The notes under the pieces were generated by a model, which saw only the letters and a program-made list of their open reading frames with translations, ran no database searches and was not told the DNA's origin. The translations under genes were made by a program, and so were the position numbers. 64,000 bases of DNA from Odobenus rosmarus divergens (Eukaryota; Chordata; Mammalia; Carnivora; Odobenidae): NCBI RefSeq assembly GCF_000321225.1, contig NW_004451010.1:2087129-2151128 (forward strand), in the 5' to 3' direction. Positions 1 through 12,374 of this stretch are shown piece by piece (positions within the stretch are counted from its first letter, which is position 1; each line of letters opens with the position of its first letter).

Positions 1-825
1 TCTAATTTTCCACACCCTCACCAACACTGCTTATTGATTAATTGATTGTTCTATTGAGGTCATCCTAATGGGTGTGAGGTGATACCTCACTGTGGTTTTG
101 ATTTGCATTTCTCTGATGATTAGTGCTATTGAGCATCTTTTCATGTGCCTGTCAGGTGTTTGTATATCATCTTTGGAGAAATGTCTACTTAGGTTTTTGC
201 CCATTTTTTTAATCTGGTTATTGGATTTTTTTTTTGTTTTGAGTTGTTGGGAGTTCTTTCTATATTCTGGATATTAACCCCTTATCAGATATATGATTTT
301 CTCCTACTCCGTAGGTTGCCTTTGCACTCTATTGTTTATGTCCTTTAATGTATAAAAAAAATTTTGTTTAATATAGTCCCATTTTTCTGTTTTTGCTTTC
401 ATTGTCTATGTAGCATTGATTACTTTTAGCATTTTAAAAATGTATTGACAGAATTATTTTAAGTTGCTGTTTATTAATTCTTTCCCACCTTATTCTTTAA
501 AGTCCACATGATTATTTTTGAGACTATGTAATTATGATGACTAGTGTAATTATTTAACAAATTAAACTGAATTTTGAAAAAAATTTTTTTGGAGGTGTCA
601 CTTTTTAAAATATCCAGTGTAAGAATTTAGTTGCTATAATTTAACCATATGTTAATATGAATTGTTTAAACCTATACATCAATTTAGGGAGAATTAACAT
701 CTTTACTGTGTTCATTCTTCCAATCTGTAAACATGGGATGTCTCCAGGATTGGGGTCTTCTTTTATTTTCTTTTATTAGCAATTTATAATTTTCATTATA
801 CAGGTATTACCCATGTTTTGTTCGA

Positions 826-1015
826 ATTTTTTTTTAAGATTTTGCCCATTTATTTGTTGGAGAGCGAGCAAGCACAAGTAGGGGAGCGGCAGGCAGAGGG
901 AGAAGCAGGCTCCCCGCTGAGCAAGGAGCCCGATGCCCAACTCCATTCCAGGCCCCTGGGATCAGGACCCAAGCCAAAGGCAGATGCTTAATTGACTGAG
1001 CCACCCAGGTGTCCC
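826..1015 (-). mobile_element. Can-SINE, antisense, inside L1
   Basis: Left T-run, GAGAG block, and right end GACTGAGCCACCCAGGTGTCCC, the complement of the tRNA-derived head. An imperfect target duplication (TTTGTTCGAATT at the left, TTTGTTAGAATT at the right) flanks it, so it inserted into the older L1. Confidence 0.92.
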
Positions 1016-1568
1016 TTTGTTAGAATTATACCTAATTATTTCATTTTGTTTGGAGCAACTGATAATGACATTCATTTTAATTTGTTTCCATTTTTTTGTG
1101 TCAATATGTAGAAATGCAATTGGTTTTTGTGTATTGATCTTGTATCCTGAAACCTTACTGAAGTCATGTTTGGATCTAGGATTGTAGATCCTTTGAGAAT
1201 TTTTTTTTCTTTATCATCTGCAAACCAAGACACTTTCTTTCTTTACAGTCTGTTAAAATTAAAATAAATCTTTAATTTTTTTTCTTGCCTTATTGCAAGT
1301 GCTAGGAATTCTAGTATTGTGTCAAATAAGAATGGTGAGAGTGGACATCCTTGCCTTGTTCATGATCTTAAAGGAAAATTATTCAGTCCTTTACTATTAA
1401 GTATGATGTTAGCTGTAGGTTTTTTTTGTAGATGTTCTTTATTAGGTTGAGAAGATTCCCCTTCTGTTTCTAGTGTACTGATACTTTTTATCCTGAATGG
1501 AGATAGAATTACATCAAATTTCTTTTTGCATTAATTGATGTGGACATATGATTTTTTCCTTAACCTCT

Positions 1569-1718
1569 TGATATGGTGGATTACATTGATTAATTTTTGA
1601 ATATTGAATGAACCTTGTGCACATGGAATAAATCCTTTTTGGTATGATATGGTGGATTACATTGATTAATTTTTGAATATTGAATGAACCTTGTGCACAT
1701 GGAATAAATCCTTTTTGG
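1569..1718. repeat. 76-bp tandem duplication within L1
   Basis: Two adjacent, nearly identical copies start at 1569 and 1645, each beginning TGATATGGTGGATTAC and running to CCTTTTTGGT. The unit is ordinary antisense L1 ORF2, so this is a local duplication after insertion, not a property of L1. Confidence 0.9.
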
Positions 1719-3269
1719 TCATATATGCACATCACACACACATATGTTGCATTCAGTTTGCTAACATTTTGTTAAAGATTTTTGCATTTAACTTCATGAG
1801 GGATATTGGTTTGTAGTTTCCTTTCTGTTGTGCTTTCTTTATTTGTTTCTCGTTGTTAGAATACTACCAGCCTCATGTGGTACTAAGAAATTACAATTTG
1901 TTGAATTTGGGTCTTGTGTCAAAATTCAAATATCCATAATTACCTGAGCAGGCTATTACAATACTTCTTTTTCCAACTACATATCTCTGTGTGGCCAAAT
2001 TTTTTCATATACTTCCAACAAAAACAACTTCTCAGAATAAATGCAGAAGTGGATAAGAGAATCTGTGCTCTATGAAGCAAGATATTAAAGAGATTTTTAA
2101 AAGTACAAAGCACCACTCATTTCTTTTTTTTAAAAAAAATATAGTTATTTAAAAATAAAGTGTTTTTGTTAATACATAATGGTTTTCAACCTATATCAAT
2201 TTTAGTTTCTAATAAGGTAAATATTAATAGCTATAACCTACAAAAACTAAAAGTCAACAAAACTTAAAGAGTGTGAAGAGTTCCAACACCAAAAAAATTT
2301 GAGAATCACTACTAAGACAATCAAGACAAGGAGAAAAGTGAAGCCAAAGGCATGGGCATGTGCATCTCACACTGGCGTTGGTTTTACCAAGTTGTTCCAT
2401 GTGCTTGTTTTCCTTTTTCTCCACTAATACTTTTATTTCACTAAAGATGCTTTTTTTCCTCCACACTGATTCACCCATATGTACTCCTTTCCCCTAAGAC
2501 AAATATGATAAAAAGACCAATAGTACCTTACAATGCAATCTTTATGAAATGAAATCCCTCAAAATTATCCCCATTCTAACTTTAATAAACCCACATATAG
2601 ATATATGACTATATTTTAAGTTATGTTATAATAAATAGAGTTACAATATTAATTCAGTGATTGCTTATGCAAGGAAGAAGTAATTTAAAATATTTTGTCA
2701 AGAATTGACTCAAAGATAGTATAGGAAATATTTGAATTACTGTCCTTTGATTTTGATTATTATAAATGGCTTTTCTTTTATACTTTTTCCCAGTACTTTA
2801 TTGAATATAACATATATTGTATAATGTACAACTTGGTGAGTTTTTATAAGATTTTGGTAATTAGCATTTGAAGATACATAGTTTGTAATAAGATGAACAT
2901 ATAAGATGAGATTTTCAAATCTGAGAATATCAATGAAGGAAAAAAAAGAAGAAATGAGCTAGGAGAAACATTAGCTCACAAAATCCATGTTTGAAATCCT
3001 GTATGTGTATTAGAGCTGGGCACACACTTAATTTTGAGTTTTCTAACTTCCAGGCAAAGAGGAAAACATGAAAAATTTAATGATTGAAAAGCTCATCGAT
3101 GAGAAAAACAAACCAGTTGCCTAAGAGGAGCAAAGTTGTTCCTGTCTAGAATCCAGAATGAAATTTCTCCTATAGTTTATTTAAAAGTGGATTCAGTATA
3201 GTGTAATACAGTTTCCTCAACACCCTTAACACTGAAAGTCAGCAGGATTCATTGGGCTATTTTTTATAA

Positions 3270-3405
3270 TGTCCTTCATCTAGACCCATGGTGTGGCTCT
3301 GTGTCTTTGGGGGAAATAATCTCTCAAGATCTGATTATTTTCTTATCTAACATGAGAATAACACCTACCTTGGTAAAGATTGTATGTGCTCAATAAATAA
3401 CTATT
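3270..3405 (+). repeat. MIR fragment (probable)
   Basis: The order of a CTGTGTCTTTGGG-like block, an ATCTAACATGAGAATAA block and a TGTGCTCAATAAATA end follows the MIR core and 3' region. Old and degenerate. Confidence 0.5.
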
Positions 3406-4619
3406 CTTTTTCTTAAAGCAGTTTTGTTAGGGTGGTTGTGACCAGCCATGTGGTGTGGCCCAGGTACATAGCTCTCTGATAACTGGCTTCATTCCTGAAT
3501 GGACGTTATAGTGTCTCAAAGAATGAAAGTTCTGCATATCTTTTAGGAATTCCTTCATGCATATTATTTTGAGGGGCAATGCATTTGAGGCTTTATTCCG
3601 TCAAATTAATTTGTTTTCAGTCAAGTAAAGAATCCCATGATTTGAGAGTCTGGTGGGCTGAGTGACAGGAGTTTACCAAGTCTCTGTTACCTAAGTAGAA
3701 GGCTATTACAGAGCTGCACTAAAGTAGACTAGAGGAATGACCCTAGACTAATTTTAAAACTTCCCCCACGTCAGTTTTGCACCATAGAAGAGTGGATGAT
3801 GGAAGTCCCAAATGTATGACATGGAATGTGGCTCCAAATGCTTATTGAAGGTGGCACAGCCTTTGGTACAAATAAAAGACGTGGGACTACCACTTCCACC
3901 TCTCTTCAGAGAAATGTAATTTTTTTCTTCAGACCAAAATATTTTTTCTAGAGTGTTTTTTAAACCATTAGTCAAGAGGGAGGCTGAAAACAAATTGTTG
4001 GGGGTTGGTGAATTCTCACTAAGTAAAAGTTGACTTAGGCCCTAGACTTTTTGAACAGAGCAGTAAAATTAGCTTGCAGTAATTTTGCAAGCATTCCAGA
4101 AATTTGGTTTTCTTCCTTAGTAGTCTTTTGAAATCAACTATCAAAACAATGTAATCGGTGTTTGATTTTTTTTTTTAATCTTTTGAGTCTTTATTAGAGT
4201 AGAATTTTCTTTCAGTAGTAATCCCTCGAGAATGCCTTAAGCAAGTCCTACAGTCTGTATCTATTTTCTACATCATTAAAAAGCCTTCTGGGGCTACCCA
4301 CAAGGACTAACTGAGATTCACTGTGGCTGTCTGCAGGCTTCCGAGGCTAGAGCACACGCTCTCCTCTCTGCTTCAATGAAAGGGACAGATCTTTCTTGTC
4401 CAAACTAATTTAGTAGGAAAGTCATGGTCTTAGGTTCGAATTAGGTACTTTTAATGTATGTTGAACTAATGAATGAATTAGGATCAAGTTTATATCCTAG
4501 CCCCCATAACTGTTTTGAAATTATAAGCAACTAATTTGATAATAACATAGCCAAATGTCTTTCATATGAGAAATTTCCCTTTTCATCACTGCCAGATTAG
4601 AATGTCCAGGTTTACATAA

Positions 4620-4765
4620 AGGCTCATTATTTATAATATATATGTATTACTTATTTATAATATACACATACTATAATTCTATTAATTATATAATTATTAG
4701 TTATTAATTAAAATTAGTTATTAATAATTACTAATATACAGTATTATATGTTATAATAAAATAAA
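4620..4765. repeat. AT-rich low-complexity tract
   Basis: Nearly pure A/T with irregular TATTTATAATATA and TTAATTA runs; no clear period. Confidence 0.75.
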
Positions 4766-5078
4766 TTTTAGTTCTCATTTACTTCTGCAAATATGAAAAC
4801 ACCTCTTGCTTTATTGGAATGCTTTCTGGTATACTTTTGACTTAAACTGATCCCTAAAAAATGAGTTATAAAGTGAATTACAAGTCAATTATAAAAATAT
4901 CGAAAGATTGAAGATTAGATTTATGCCACCTATTTATTAATCTTGCTTTCATGGTTGGATTTGTAGTTTGTCATAGGAAAGCTAGATGAATGTTTGATTT
5001 TTGGCAAAGAGCGTTTCTTCTCTATGATATGTAAAATCTCCAGTATGGCATTTTAGAGTGATTAAGGGGAACAACCTT

Positions 5079-5202
5079 TTCTTTTCTCTTCTCTTCTCTT
5101 CTTTTCTTTTCTCTTTTCTTCCCTTCTCTTCCTTCCTTCCTTCTTTCCTTTCCTTTCTTTTCTTTTTTCTTTCTTTTTCTTTCATTCTTTCTTTCTTTCT
5201 GA
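5079..5202. repeat. Polypyrimidine (TTCTT/TTCC)n microsatellite
   Basis: About 120 nt of almost uninterrupted C/T on the + strand with drifting TTTTC, TTCTC and TTCC units. It produces spurious lysine/arginine-rich open frames on the minus strand. Confidence 0.9.
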
Positions 5203-7385
5203 CTATAATTTATCTGTCTCATTTGAGTTTTGGATATGGTTCTGGTTTAGGGTCCCTTGGTTAGGTTGCATCCTTTAATTTGTGGGTCCTTGTCTGAGGA
5301 GCCTACTAAATGGACTGGGAAGCTGAGAAAGAAGAGCTGCTTTGGTTCATATAGCTCCCCTGGGCACGTTTGTAACTCAATCTCCCTTTCTGACTGGTGC
5401 CTGCATTATTTTTTATCCTGATGGCCTGCTTAAGCAGTTGCCTCAGATTCCATAATAGATGAAGGGTTATTATTTTAACTCTATGATGTTTAGGTATATA
5501 GTTGGTAGGTGAGATAAATGTTATATAAAATCTAATGCACCAAAATGAAGAAAATAAGAAATTCATTGTTTTGTTATAGGCTACCTAGAGGGAGTTTTAT
5601 TTAAAGTACAAACTTAAATACTTAGCATAGTATAGGTGAAATCGTCACACAACTCTTGTTAATGGAATTAAATGAGTAAGGAAAACATTGTTGTATCCTA
5701 AAAACATTCGTAAGTTGTCCAACATTGGGACCACGGTATAGCTTTGGAAATTATTAAGTGTACATTCCTGCACCTCTTTTTCTGGCCCCAAAGTACCATA
5801 TTTCAGTTAAGATTCAAATGTAGCAAGCTCTAAGTTATGTCTACTTATAGTTCTCCTGTCTGTGCTCCAAGAGGAAATACTTGGCTTATGGCCAATTTTA
5901 CACCCTCTTTGGGCATCATCAGAGCTGTGGATGCTGCAGCCTGTTTCTTCCTGAGATGAATCAGCGATGCTGTCTGCCGGTCAGCGCCAGCCATGGCTGG
6001 CTGTTGACTCTAATAGTTGGGCCCATAATGTTACGTGAAGCTGCATAACGTAGAAGATCGTAGAGCCATTTAATTTGGGCCCAAAATTTGAAACAAAGAA
6101 ATGGTATGTGGTTTTCTTTTTCACATTTTAAGATTGCATTAATTTATAAAATTTGAAGGTTAACTTTGCAGAAAGACTGGCAGAATTTTTCACATGGATT
6201 ACTGAAATAGATTTTTATGGAGCATGGTCTCTGGCATTCTTCCAATTTTAATTTTCATTTCTATCCTATTGTAACTTTAAATAACTTTCTCCTAATGCCA
6301 AATAAATTTTAGTTCTAATTTATTTAAATTTATATGTTGTTTCCATAGCTACTTGGTACTTACTAGATATAGTGAATGATAGCTATTAAAAGTCTTAATT
6401 ATTCAGAATATTGTGACAATATTTGACTTTTGACTGGTCAGGAATATAAAATATTAAACTCATATGTTTGTATATTTGTATACATATATTTGTATATGTG
6501 TATATATATTTATTTTTAAAATAACTTCTTGAATGATTAGTCCCAATATTTCAATAAAGTCAAGAAATGGGGAAGACTTAAGATGCCTTTATTTAGATGT
6601 ATATAAATGATAAAAACTTTGATGGAGTTAAGATCGAGAGAGAATAAATTTTTTTTGTTTCCTTTGGATTTGCATTTTAGTAAAAATATTTTTTTCCTAT
6701 TATCATTCATAAAATGGAAACAAATCACAACTTATTTAGCATATTTTATTTGGTAAGTGTTCAATAAATCTATTTTAATTTAATTTAATAGCAAGTATAG
6801 AAAAAGGAATTGGAGGGGTGATTTAATATTAAAATAGATAAGAGAGTAGGCTGGTATAAACAATGTAAGATAATCCAGTAGAACTAATTTCAAAGTTTGT
6901 CTTCTTTCTTCTTTGATGTAGGCTTTGGCAGAGACGAGTATCATCTAGACTAGGTGTGGATAAGCCAGATATTAAGGTAGCTCTAGTGCTAATTTGTGAT
7001 TATTCAGAAAGATAGAAGATGTGATTCATTCTTAATTTATATTTTGTATCATCAAAATTTCATGAGTAAAATAACAGAGAGCTGCTGTCCCTAATTGTTA
7101 AAAAAAAAAAAAAATTAAGCTACACTATGTATCAGGCTCTGTGTTTTGTTCATATTTCTGAGAATGAGAGACACTGCCCTTTTTAAATCAAATACTTTAA
7201 AAATATGATGCAGTGTGGTAGATGTTGTTAACAGTGGTGATGCACCAAAGAACAGTTAATTCTGCCTAGGAGATGGAAGGAAAGGAGGGGACAACTAAGA
7301 TGTGGTTTGAATGCTGGGTGGCAAAGGAAGACATTCTAGGATTAGAGAAAAACATAAGTGTACACAAATCAGAAGACGAATAACA

Positions 7386-7497
7386 GGGGTACCTGGCTGG
7401 CTCAGTGGTGGAGCTTGTGGCTCTTGATCTAGGGCTTATGAGTTTGAGCCCCACATTGGGTGTAGAGATTACTTAAAAATAAAATCTTAAAAAAAAG
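7386..7497 (+). mobile_element. Short-type Can-SINE, sense
   Basis: Head GGGGTACCTGGCTGGCTCAG, then GAGTTTGAGCCCCACATTGG and a short AAAATCTTAAAAAA tail. It lacks the TC-rich block, as in the shorter Can-SINE subfamily. Confidence 0.85.
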
Positions 7498-7620
7498 GAA
7501 AATGAATAGCATTTTCAGGATTGTCTTTTTATCCTATGATTTTATCCCTACTTAGAATAACTTTCAAACATATTTGGCTGCAACTCATGGTAAGAAATAT
7601 GATTTACTATTTGCCATAGT

Positions 7621-7645
7621 ACACACATACACACACACACACACA
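7621..7645. repeat. (AC)n microsatellite
   Basis: About 12 AC dinucleotides with one AT interruption. Confidence 0.85.
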
Positions 7646-7969
7646 GAAATAAAAGTTTCAAGACTCAGTACTTACAGTTAATACTTTTTCTATTACAGTC
7701 TGGCACTGTTACATTTTTATCTATTCTATTATTTAATTTAAAAATGCTTTTGAATCTCACTGAATTGATTTCATGACCTTCTGTGGGTCAAGGTTTGTTT
7801 TTGAAAGGAAAACAAAAACAAAAACCTGTACTAGAGCTCAGAATTCATAAGGAGGCCCCTTTAATACCACTGTGCAGATTTGCAAAGCAACTAGTTGATT
7901 TTTTTTCTCAGCAGAGTTTGAAGATTATAAGAAACAGACTGATGGCTTTGGGATATTTACAGTTCAGAA

Positions 7970-8115
7970 GGCAGCATGGTATAGTGCAAAGATTTTGAGA
8001 GTTGAACAGATCTAGGTCTTTGGCAAGTTACTGTATCTCTCTGAGTCTCAGTTTTCTGCTTTGTAAAATGGAGTTAATAATACAATCTCTGAGGACTAAA
8101 CGAAATAACATATCT
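7970..8115 (+). repeat. MIR fragment
   Basis: TTTGGCAAGTTACTGTATCT, then CTCAGTTTTCTGCTTTGTAA and an AATGGAGTTAATAATA block match the MIR core order. Confidence 0.7.
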
Positions 8116-8122
8116 ATTTAAA

Positions 8123-8245
8123 CAGCAGTTCTCAAACTTGGCTGTACATTTAAATCACACGGGAGCTTTAACAAATTTCTGTGCCCAGGCTGCATCCCAA
8201 ACCAATTAAATTGGAATGTTTGGGGCTGGGACCCATCCATCAGTA
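8123..8245 (+). mobile_element. MER5-like hAT relic (partial)
   Basis: CAGCAGTTCTCAAACTTGGC resembles the MER5 terminal repeat, followed by ATCACACGGGAGCTTTAACA. The right terminal repeat is missing, and an L1 fragment follows. Confidence 0.6.
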
Positions 8246-8249
8246 TTTG

Positions 8250-9034
8250 TTTTTTTCTTTTGAAACTTAATGCTTCCTGAATAGCAACTCTCCATATGCC
8301 CCTCCCTCCATGTCTTGACAACCACCATTCCACTTTGTGTTTCTCCTTGTTTGGCTTTTTAAGATACCTTGTAAAGATGGTACCATGCAATATTTGTCCT
8401 TCGGTGACTGGTTTATTTCACCTAACATAATGTCCTCAGAGTTCATTTGTATTGTTCTATATGGCAAGATTTCTTTATTTTTTAAAGCTGAATAATCATT
8501 TGTATGTCTACATCACATTTTTTTATCCACTCACCCACTGATGGAACTTTAGGTTGTTTCCACATCTTGGCTTTTGTGAAGCATGCCTGCAGTGAACATG
8601 GGAGTGCAAATATCTCTTTGTTGTAGCCCTGATTTATTTTATTTTTTTTAAGTTTTTATTTAAATTACAGTTAGTTAACATACAGTGTAATATTATGTAA
8701 CTTTGATTTAAATTATTTTTGGTAAATACTCAGAAGTGGGACTGCTGGATCATGGGGTAGTTCTCTTTTTAACTTTTTGAGGAATCTCCATACTGTTTTT
8801 CACAGTGGTTGTACCATTTTATATACCCAGCAACATCATGCAAGAATTCCAACTTTTCTTCATCCTCACCAATATTGGCTTTTTTTTTTATAATAGCCAG
8901 CCCAATAGATGATATCTCTTTGTGGCTTTCATTTGCATTTCTCTGATAATTAGTGATGTTGAGCATCTTTTCTTATACCTGTTGGCCATTTGCCTGTCTT
9001 CCTTGGAGAAATGTCTATTCAAATCCTTTGCTTG
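8250..9034 (-). mobile_element. Old LINE-1 fragment, antisense (left part)
   Basis: Typical antisense L1 3' region (AGTAATAT-type, CAGTGGTTGTACCATTT, TTTGCATTTCTCTGATAATT). It continues at 10051 after younger insertions. A small L1 3' tip is nested near 8635-8700. Confidence 0.8.
8635..8700 (-). mobile_element. Short nested L1 3' tip
   Basis: TTTTTATTTAAATTACAGTT followed by AGTTAACATACAGTGTAATA is the antisense 3' end of a different L1 inserted in the older one; only the last tens of bases are present. Confidence 0.6.
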
Positions 9035-9462
9035 CTTGCTTGCTTGCTTATTTATTTATTTATATTTAAATTTTAGTTAGTGTACATATAGTGCAATATT
9101 GGTTTCTGGAGTAGAATTCAGTGATTCACTTACAACACCCAGTGCTCATCACAAGTGCCCTTTTTAATACCCATCACCCATCTAGCCCATCCCCCACCCA
9201 TGTCCTTCCATCAACCCTTATTTTGTTCTCTATTGTTAAGAGTTTCTTCAGGTTTGTTTCCCTCTCCGTTTTTTCTTTTCCCCCATCCCATATGTTCATC
9301 TGTTTTCTTTCTTAAATTCTACATATGAGTGAGACCGTATGGTATTTGTCTTTCTCGGACTGACTTATTTCACTTACCATAATACACTCTAGTTCCACCC
9401 ATGTCATTGCAAATGGCAATATTTCATTTTTTTGATGGCTGAGTAATATTCCATTGTGTGTA

Positions 9463-9493
<31 letters not shown>

Positions 9494-9806
9494 ACATATA
9501 TATATATACCACATCTTTTTTATCTATTCATCAGTCTATGGACATTTGGGCTCTCTCCATAGTTTGACTCTTGTTGATAATGCTGCTATAAACATCAGGG
9601 TACTCCTTCAAGTCTGTAGTTTTGTATCCCTTGGGTAAGTACTTAGTACTGCAATTGCTGGATAGCTCTATTTTCAACTTTTTGAGCAACCTCCATACTG
9701 TTTTCCAGAGTGGCTGCACCAGTTTGCATTCCCACCAACAGTGCAAGAAGATTCCCCTTTCTCTGCATCCTCGCCAGCACCTGTTGTTTCTTGTGTTGTT
9801 GATTTT
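9035..9806 (-). mobile_element. Younger LINE-1 3' end, antisense, with target duplication
   Basis: It begins with a TTTATTTA-rich tail and the antisense 3' end (CAACACCCAGTGCTCATCAC) and runs about 770 nt before 5' truncation. TCCTTTGCT at 9024-9032 recurs at 9807-9815, giving a 9-nt target duplication within the older L1. The TA repeat 9459-9508 lies inside it. Confidence 0.8.
9459..9508. repeat. (TA)n microsatellite in L1
   Basis: Alternating TA with TG and AC interruptions, at the usual position within carnivore L1 3' regions. Confidence 0.85.
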
Positions 9807-9842
9807 TCCTTTGCTCATTTTTATTTTATTTTATTTTAATTT

Positions 9843-10050
9843 AATTTTTAAAAGATTTTATTTATTTATTTTAGAGAGAGATAAGGAGACAGTGCAAGTA
9901 GGGGGAGTGGCAGAGGGCAAGAGAGAATCTCAAGCAGACTCCATGCTGAGCACAGAGCCTGATGCAGGGCTTGATCTCAGGACCGTGAGATCATGACCTG
10001 AACCAAAATCAAAAGTTGGACGCTTAACTAACTGAGCCACCCAAGCCCCT
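9843..10050 (-). mobile_element. Can-SINE, antisense, 16-bp perfect target duplication
   Basis: T-rich left end, AGAGAG block, GATCTCAGGACCGTGAGATC and right end CTGAGCCACCCAAGCCCCT. CCTTTGCTCATTTTTA at 9808-9823 is repeated exactly at 10051-10066. Confidence 0.92.
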
Positions 10051-11185
10051 CCTTTGCTCATTTTTAAATTGGTTTATTTATTTATTTTTTTTGCTATTGA
10101 GTTGAAGGAGTTTCTTATATATTTGGATATTAACCCCTTTTAGATATATGGTTTGCAAATATTTTCTCTCATTATGTAGGTGGTCTTTTCACTTTTTTTA
10201 TTGTTTCATTTGCTGTGCAGAAGCTTTTTTTTTTTTTTAAAGATTTTATTTATTTATTTGAGAGAGAGAGAATGAGAGACAGAGAGCATGAGAGGGAGGA
10301 GAGTCAGAGGGAGAAGCAGACTCCCCGCCGAGCAGGGAGCCCGATGTGGGACTCGATCCCGGGACTCCAGGATCATGACCTGAGCCGAAGGCAGTCGCTT
10401 AACCAACTGAGCCACCCAGGCGCCCTGTGCAGAAGCTTTTTAGTTTGATGTAGTCCCACTTTGTCTATCTTTGCTTTTGTTGCCTGTGCTTTTGGTGTCC
10501 TATCCAAGAAATTATTGCCAAGGCCACTGTCATGAAGCATTTCCCCTCTGTTTTCTTTTAGGAATTTTACAGTTTCAGGTCTTACATTTAAGTCTTTAAT
10601 CCATTTTGAGTGGATTTTTAATGTATTGTGTAAGATTAGGGTCCAGTTTCATTCTTTTGCATGCAGATATCCAGTTTTCCCAACACCATTTCTTGAAGAG
10701 ACTATACTTTCCCATCGTTTATTCTTGGAATCCTTGTTGGAGATAAGTTTACTGTATTTACATGGCTTTATTTCTGGATTTTCTATTGTTCTATTGGTCT
10801 ATATATCTAACTTTATGCCAATATACTGTTTTAGTTACTATAACTTTGTAATATATTTTGAAATCAGGAAGTGTGATGCCTTCAGCTTTGTTGTTCTTAA
10901 AATTGTTTTGTTTTTTTGGGGTCCTTTATAATTTCATATGCATTTTAGGATTGTTTTTCCTATTTCTGTAAAAAATGCCTTTGGGATTTTGATAGGGATT
11001 ACACTAAATCTGTAAATCATTTTGGGTAGTATGGACATTTTAAAGTATTAATTCTTCCATTCTATAAACATGGGATATCTTTCCATTTGTGTCTTCTTTA
11101 ATTTCGTTCATCAATGTTTTGTAGTTTTCAGTGTTTCACATCCTCAGTTAAGTTTATTCCTAAGTATTTTACAGGCATTGATATT
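10051..11185 (-). mobile_element. Old LINE-1 fragment, antisense (right part)
   Basis: Continuation of the L1 interrupted at 9034: TTTTTAAATTGGTTTATTTA through TTGCTATTGAGTTG and on to TTCTTCCATTCTATAAACAT and AAGTATTTTACAGG. It is interrupted by the Can-SINE at 10225-10424. Confidence 0.82.
10225..10424 (-). mobile_element. Can-SINE, antisense (CAGTCGCTTAACC subtype)
   Basis: Full antisense element with right end GAGCCACCCAGGCGCC. The target duplication CTGTGCAGAAGCTTTTT lies at 10213-10229 and 10425-10441. It shares the diagnostic GAAGGCAGTCGCTTAACC with the copy at 40899. Confidence 0.94.
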
Positions 11186-11289
11186 TTTTAAAGCTCCTCT
11201 GATGCAGTCTATGTTGAAATGCCTAATTGTAAAGCTATAGTGCAATATGTGGGACATGGTAGATGTTTGCATCATGTCTGGTTCCCTTG

Positions 11290-11385
11290 GTTAATAATAT
11301 CAACAATTATGATTATAACTAACTTTTTTGTGGTGCTTACTGTGTTTTAGGCAATGTGCTAAACACTTTTCATATCATGTAGAAA
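11290..11385 (-). repeat. MIR 3' fragment, antisense (probable)
   Basis: GTGCTTACTGTGTTTTAGGC then AATGTGCTAAACACTTT and CATATCATG follow the antisense MIR 3' end. Confidence 0.5.
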
Positions 11386-12374
11386 ATACTGTGCTTTGTT
11401 TTTGTTATTGTTCTGTCAAATAATAGACTACCATATGGCTGACATAAAAAGGGAGAGCACTGCTTATTAGAGAGGAAATGGCTACTTTTATCATCAGGAG
11501 CTCAGTTACCCAGGTAATTATTTCAATGAATTACAGAGTTAGCTTTCATTGAACTGCCTCAAAAATATAGATTGAATACTTTAAAGTAATTTTAAAGTTT
11601 AAACTTTACACAATGACTTGTAGGGTAGGTATAACAAGAATTTGTTACGATAAATGCCTCAAATATGTAACAATCCTAATTTTAGCGGAAGTATATTGAT
11701 ATTATGTAGTAGATTTGATCGGGTATATATTTTCTAGATTGTACAAAGAAGTGAGTGTTAACCTACAGATGCTTCTGCCATGTTATCATTCACTTGACAC
11801 CAAAATCTCTTAGGCTTAATGTCATGATGACAAGAACATTTTTCATGTTTGTAAACAAGGTCAATATTTTCCAATGTATGAAGTAGATATATTTAGGAAT
11901 CTGCTGGTATGCTTCTTGCTTTTGTTGTTTGCTTTGATTTTGATTTTAGAAAGCTTATTATATTTATTTTGCAATACAATTTTCTGTAGTAACTGCTTTA
12001 AAAAGAACATCTAAATTACTGCTTTATTTCAAATATATAATTTATTCTTTTTCTTTGCATTTAAATAAAAATTTACTCATTCTTATTGTAATCTTTAGTT
12101 TGCTTCTTGGTTTTCAATAACAGCTTTTATAATGGTGACTGAGAAAGCATTTTTAAAAAACTGTGTTTGTAAAACCAAAAAAAAAAAGGAAGCATTTTTT
12201 TTTCAGGATGTATGTGTTTTTTACATTTAGCACATCTTCAAGTAACAACAAACCATTTCTTCTGTCAAGTAAATAGGTTTGTAAATTGCTACATCAACTC
12301 TGCTTAGATGAAATACATGCTTATCTTATTTTTTCCTTTGTGCATTTTCTTTCACCCTATTAATTATTAAATCA

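Larger units (their letters stand above)
1..1890 (-). mobile_element. LINE-1 fragment, antisense, 5'- and window-truncated
   Basis: The minus strand carries degenerate L1 ORF2. The antisense text has the usual L1 wording (for example TTTGATTTGCATTTCTCTGA near 99-118), and around 1514-1741 the minus-strand translation contains FNIQK.INVIHHI, an ORF2 motif between the endonuclease and reverse transcriptase. Many stops; not functional. It is interrupted by a Can-SINE at 826-1015 and carries an internal 76-bp tandem duplication. Confidence 0.85.
1890..7385. other. Non-coding stretch upstream of TTLL7
   Basis: No gene is recognised. It contains a probable MIR (3270-3405), an AT-rich tract (4620-4765) and a pyrimidine repeat (5079-5202). 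The section 5880-6060 is somewhat richer in GC and CpG than its surroundings but is too small to be called a CpG island. Confidence 0.6.

Noticed and set aside
5022..5264. Lysine-rich and phenylalanine/serine-rich frames on both strands
   Set aside because: Translation of the pyrimidine microsatellite.
5880..6060. CpG island/promoter
   Set aside because: Slightly raised GC and a few CpGs over less than 200 nt; far too small and sparse.
9622..9996. 124-codon + frame
   Set aside because: Runs through antisense L1 and into an antisense Can-SINE; the translated L1/SINE text explains it.
10225..10424. tRNA-like head of Can-SINEs as tRNA genes
   Set aside because: The heads derive from tRNA but are fused to SINE bodies and diverged; none folds as an obvious complete tRNA with its own flanks.
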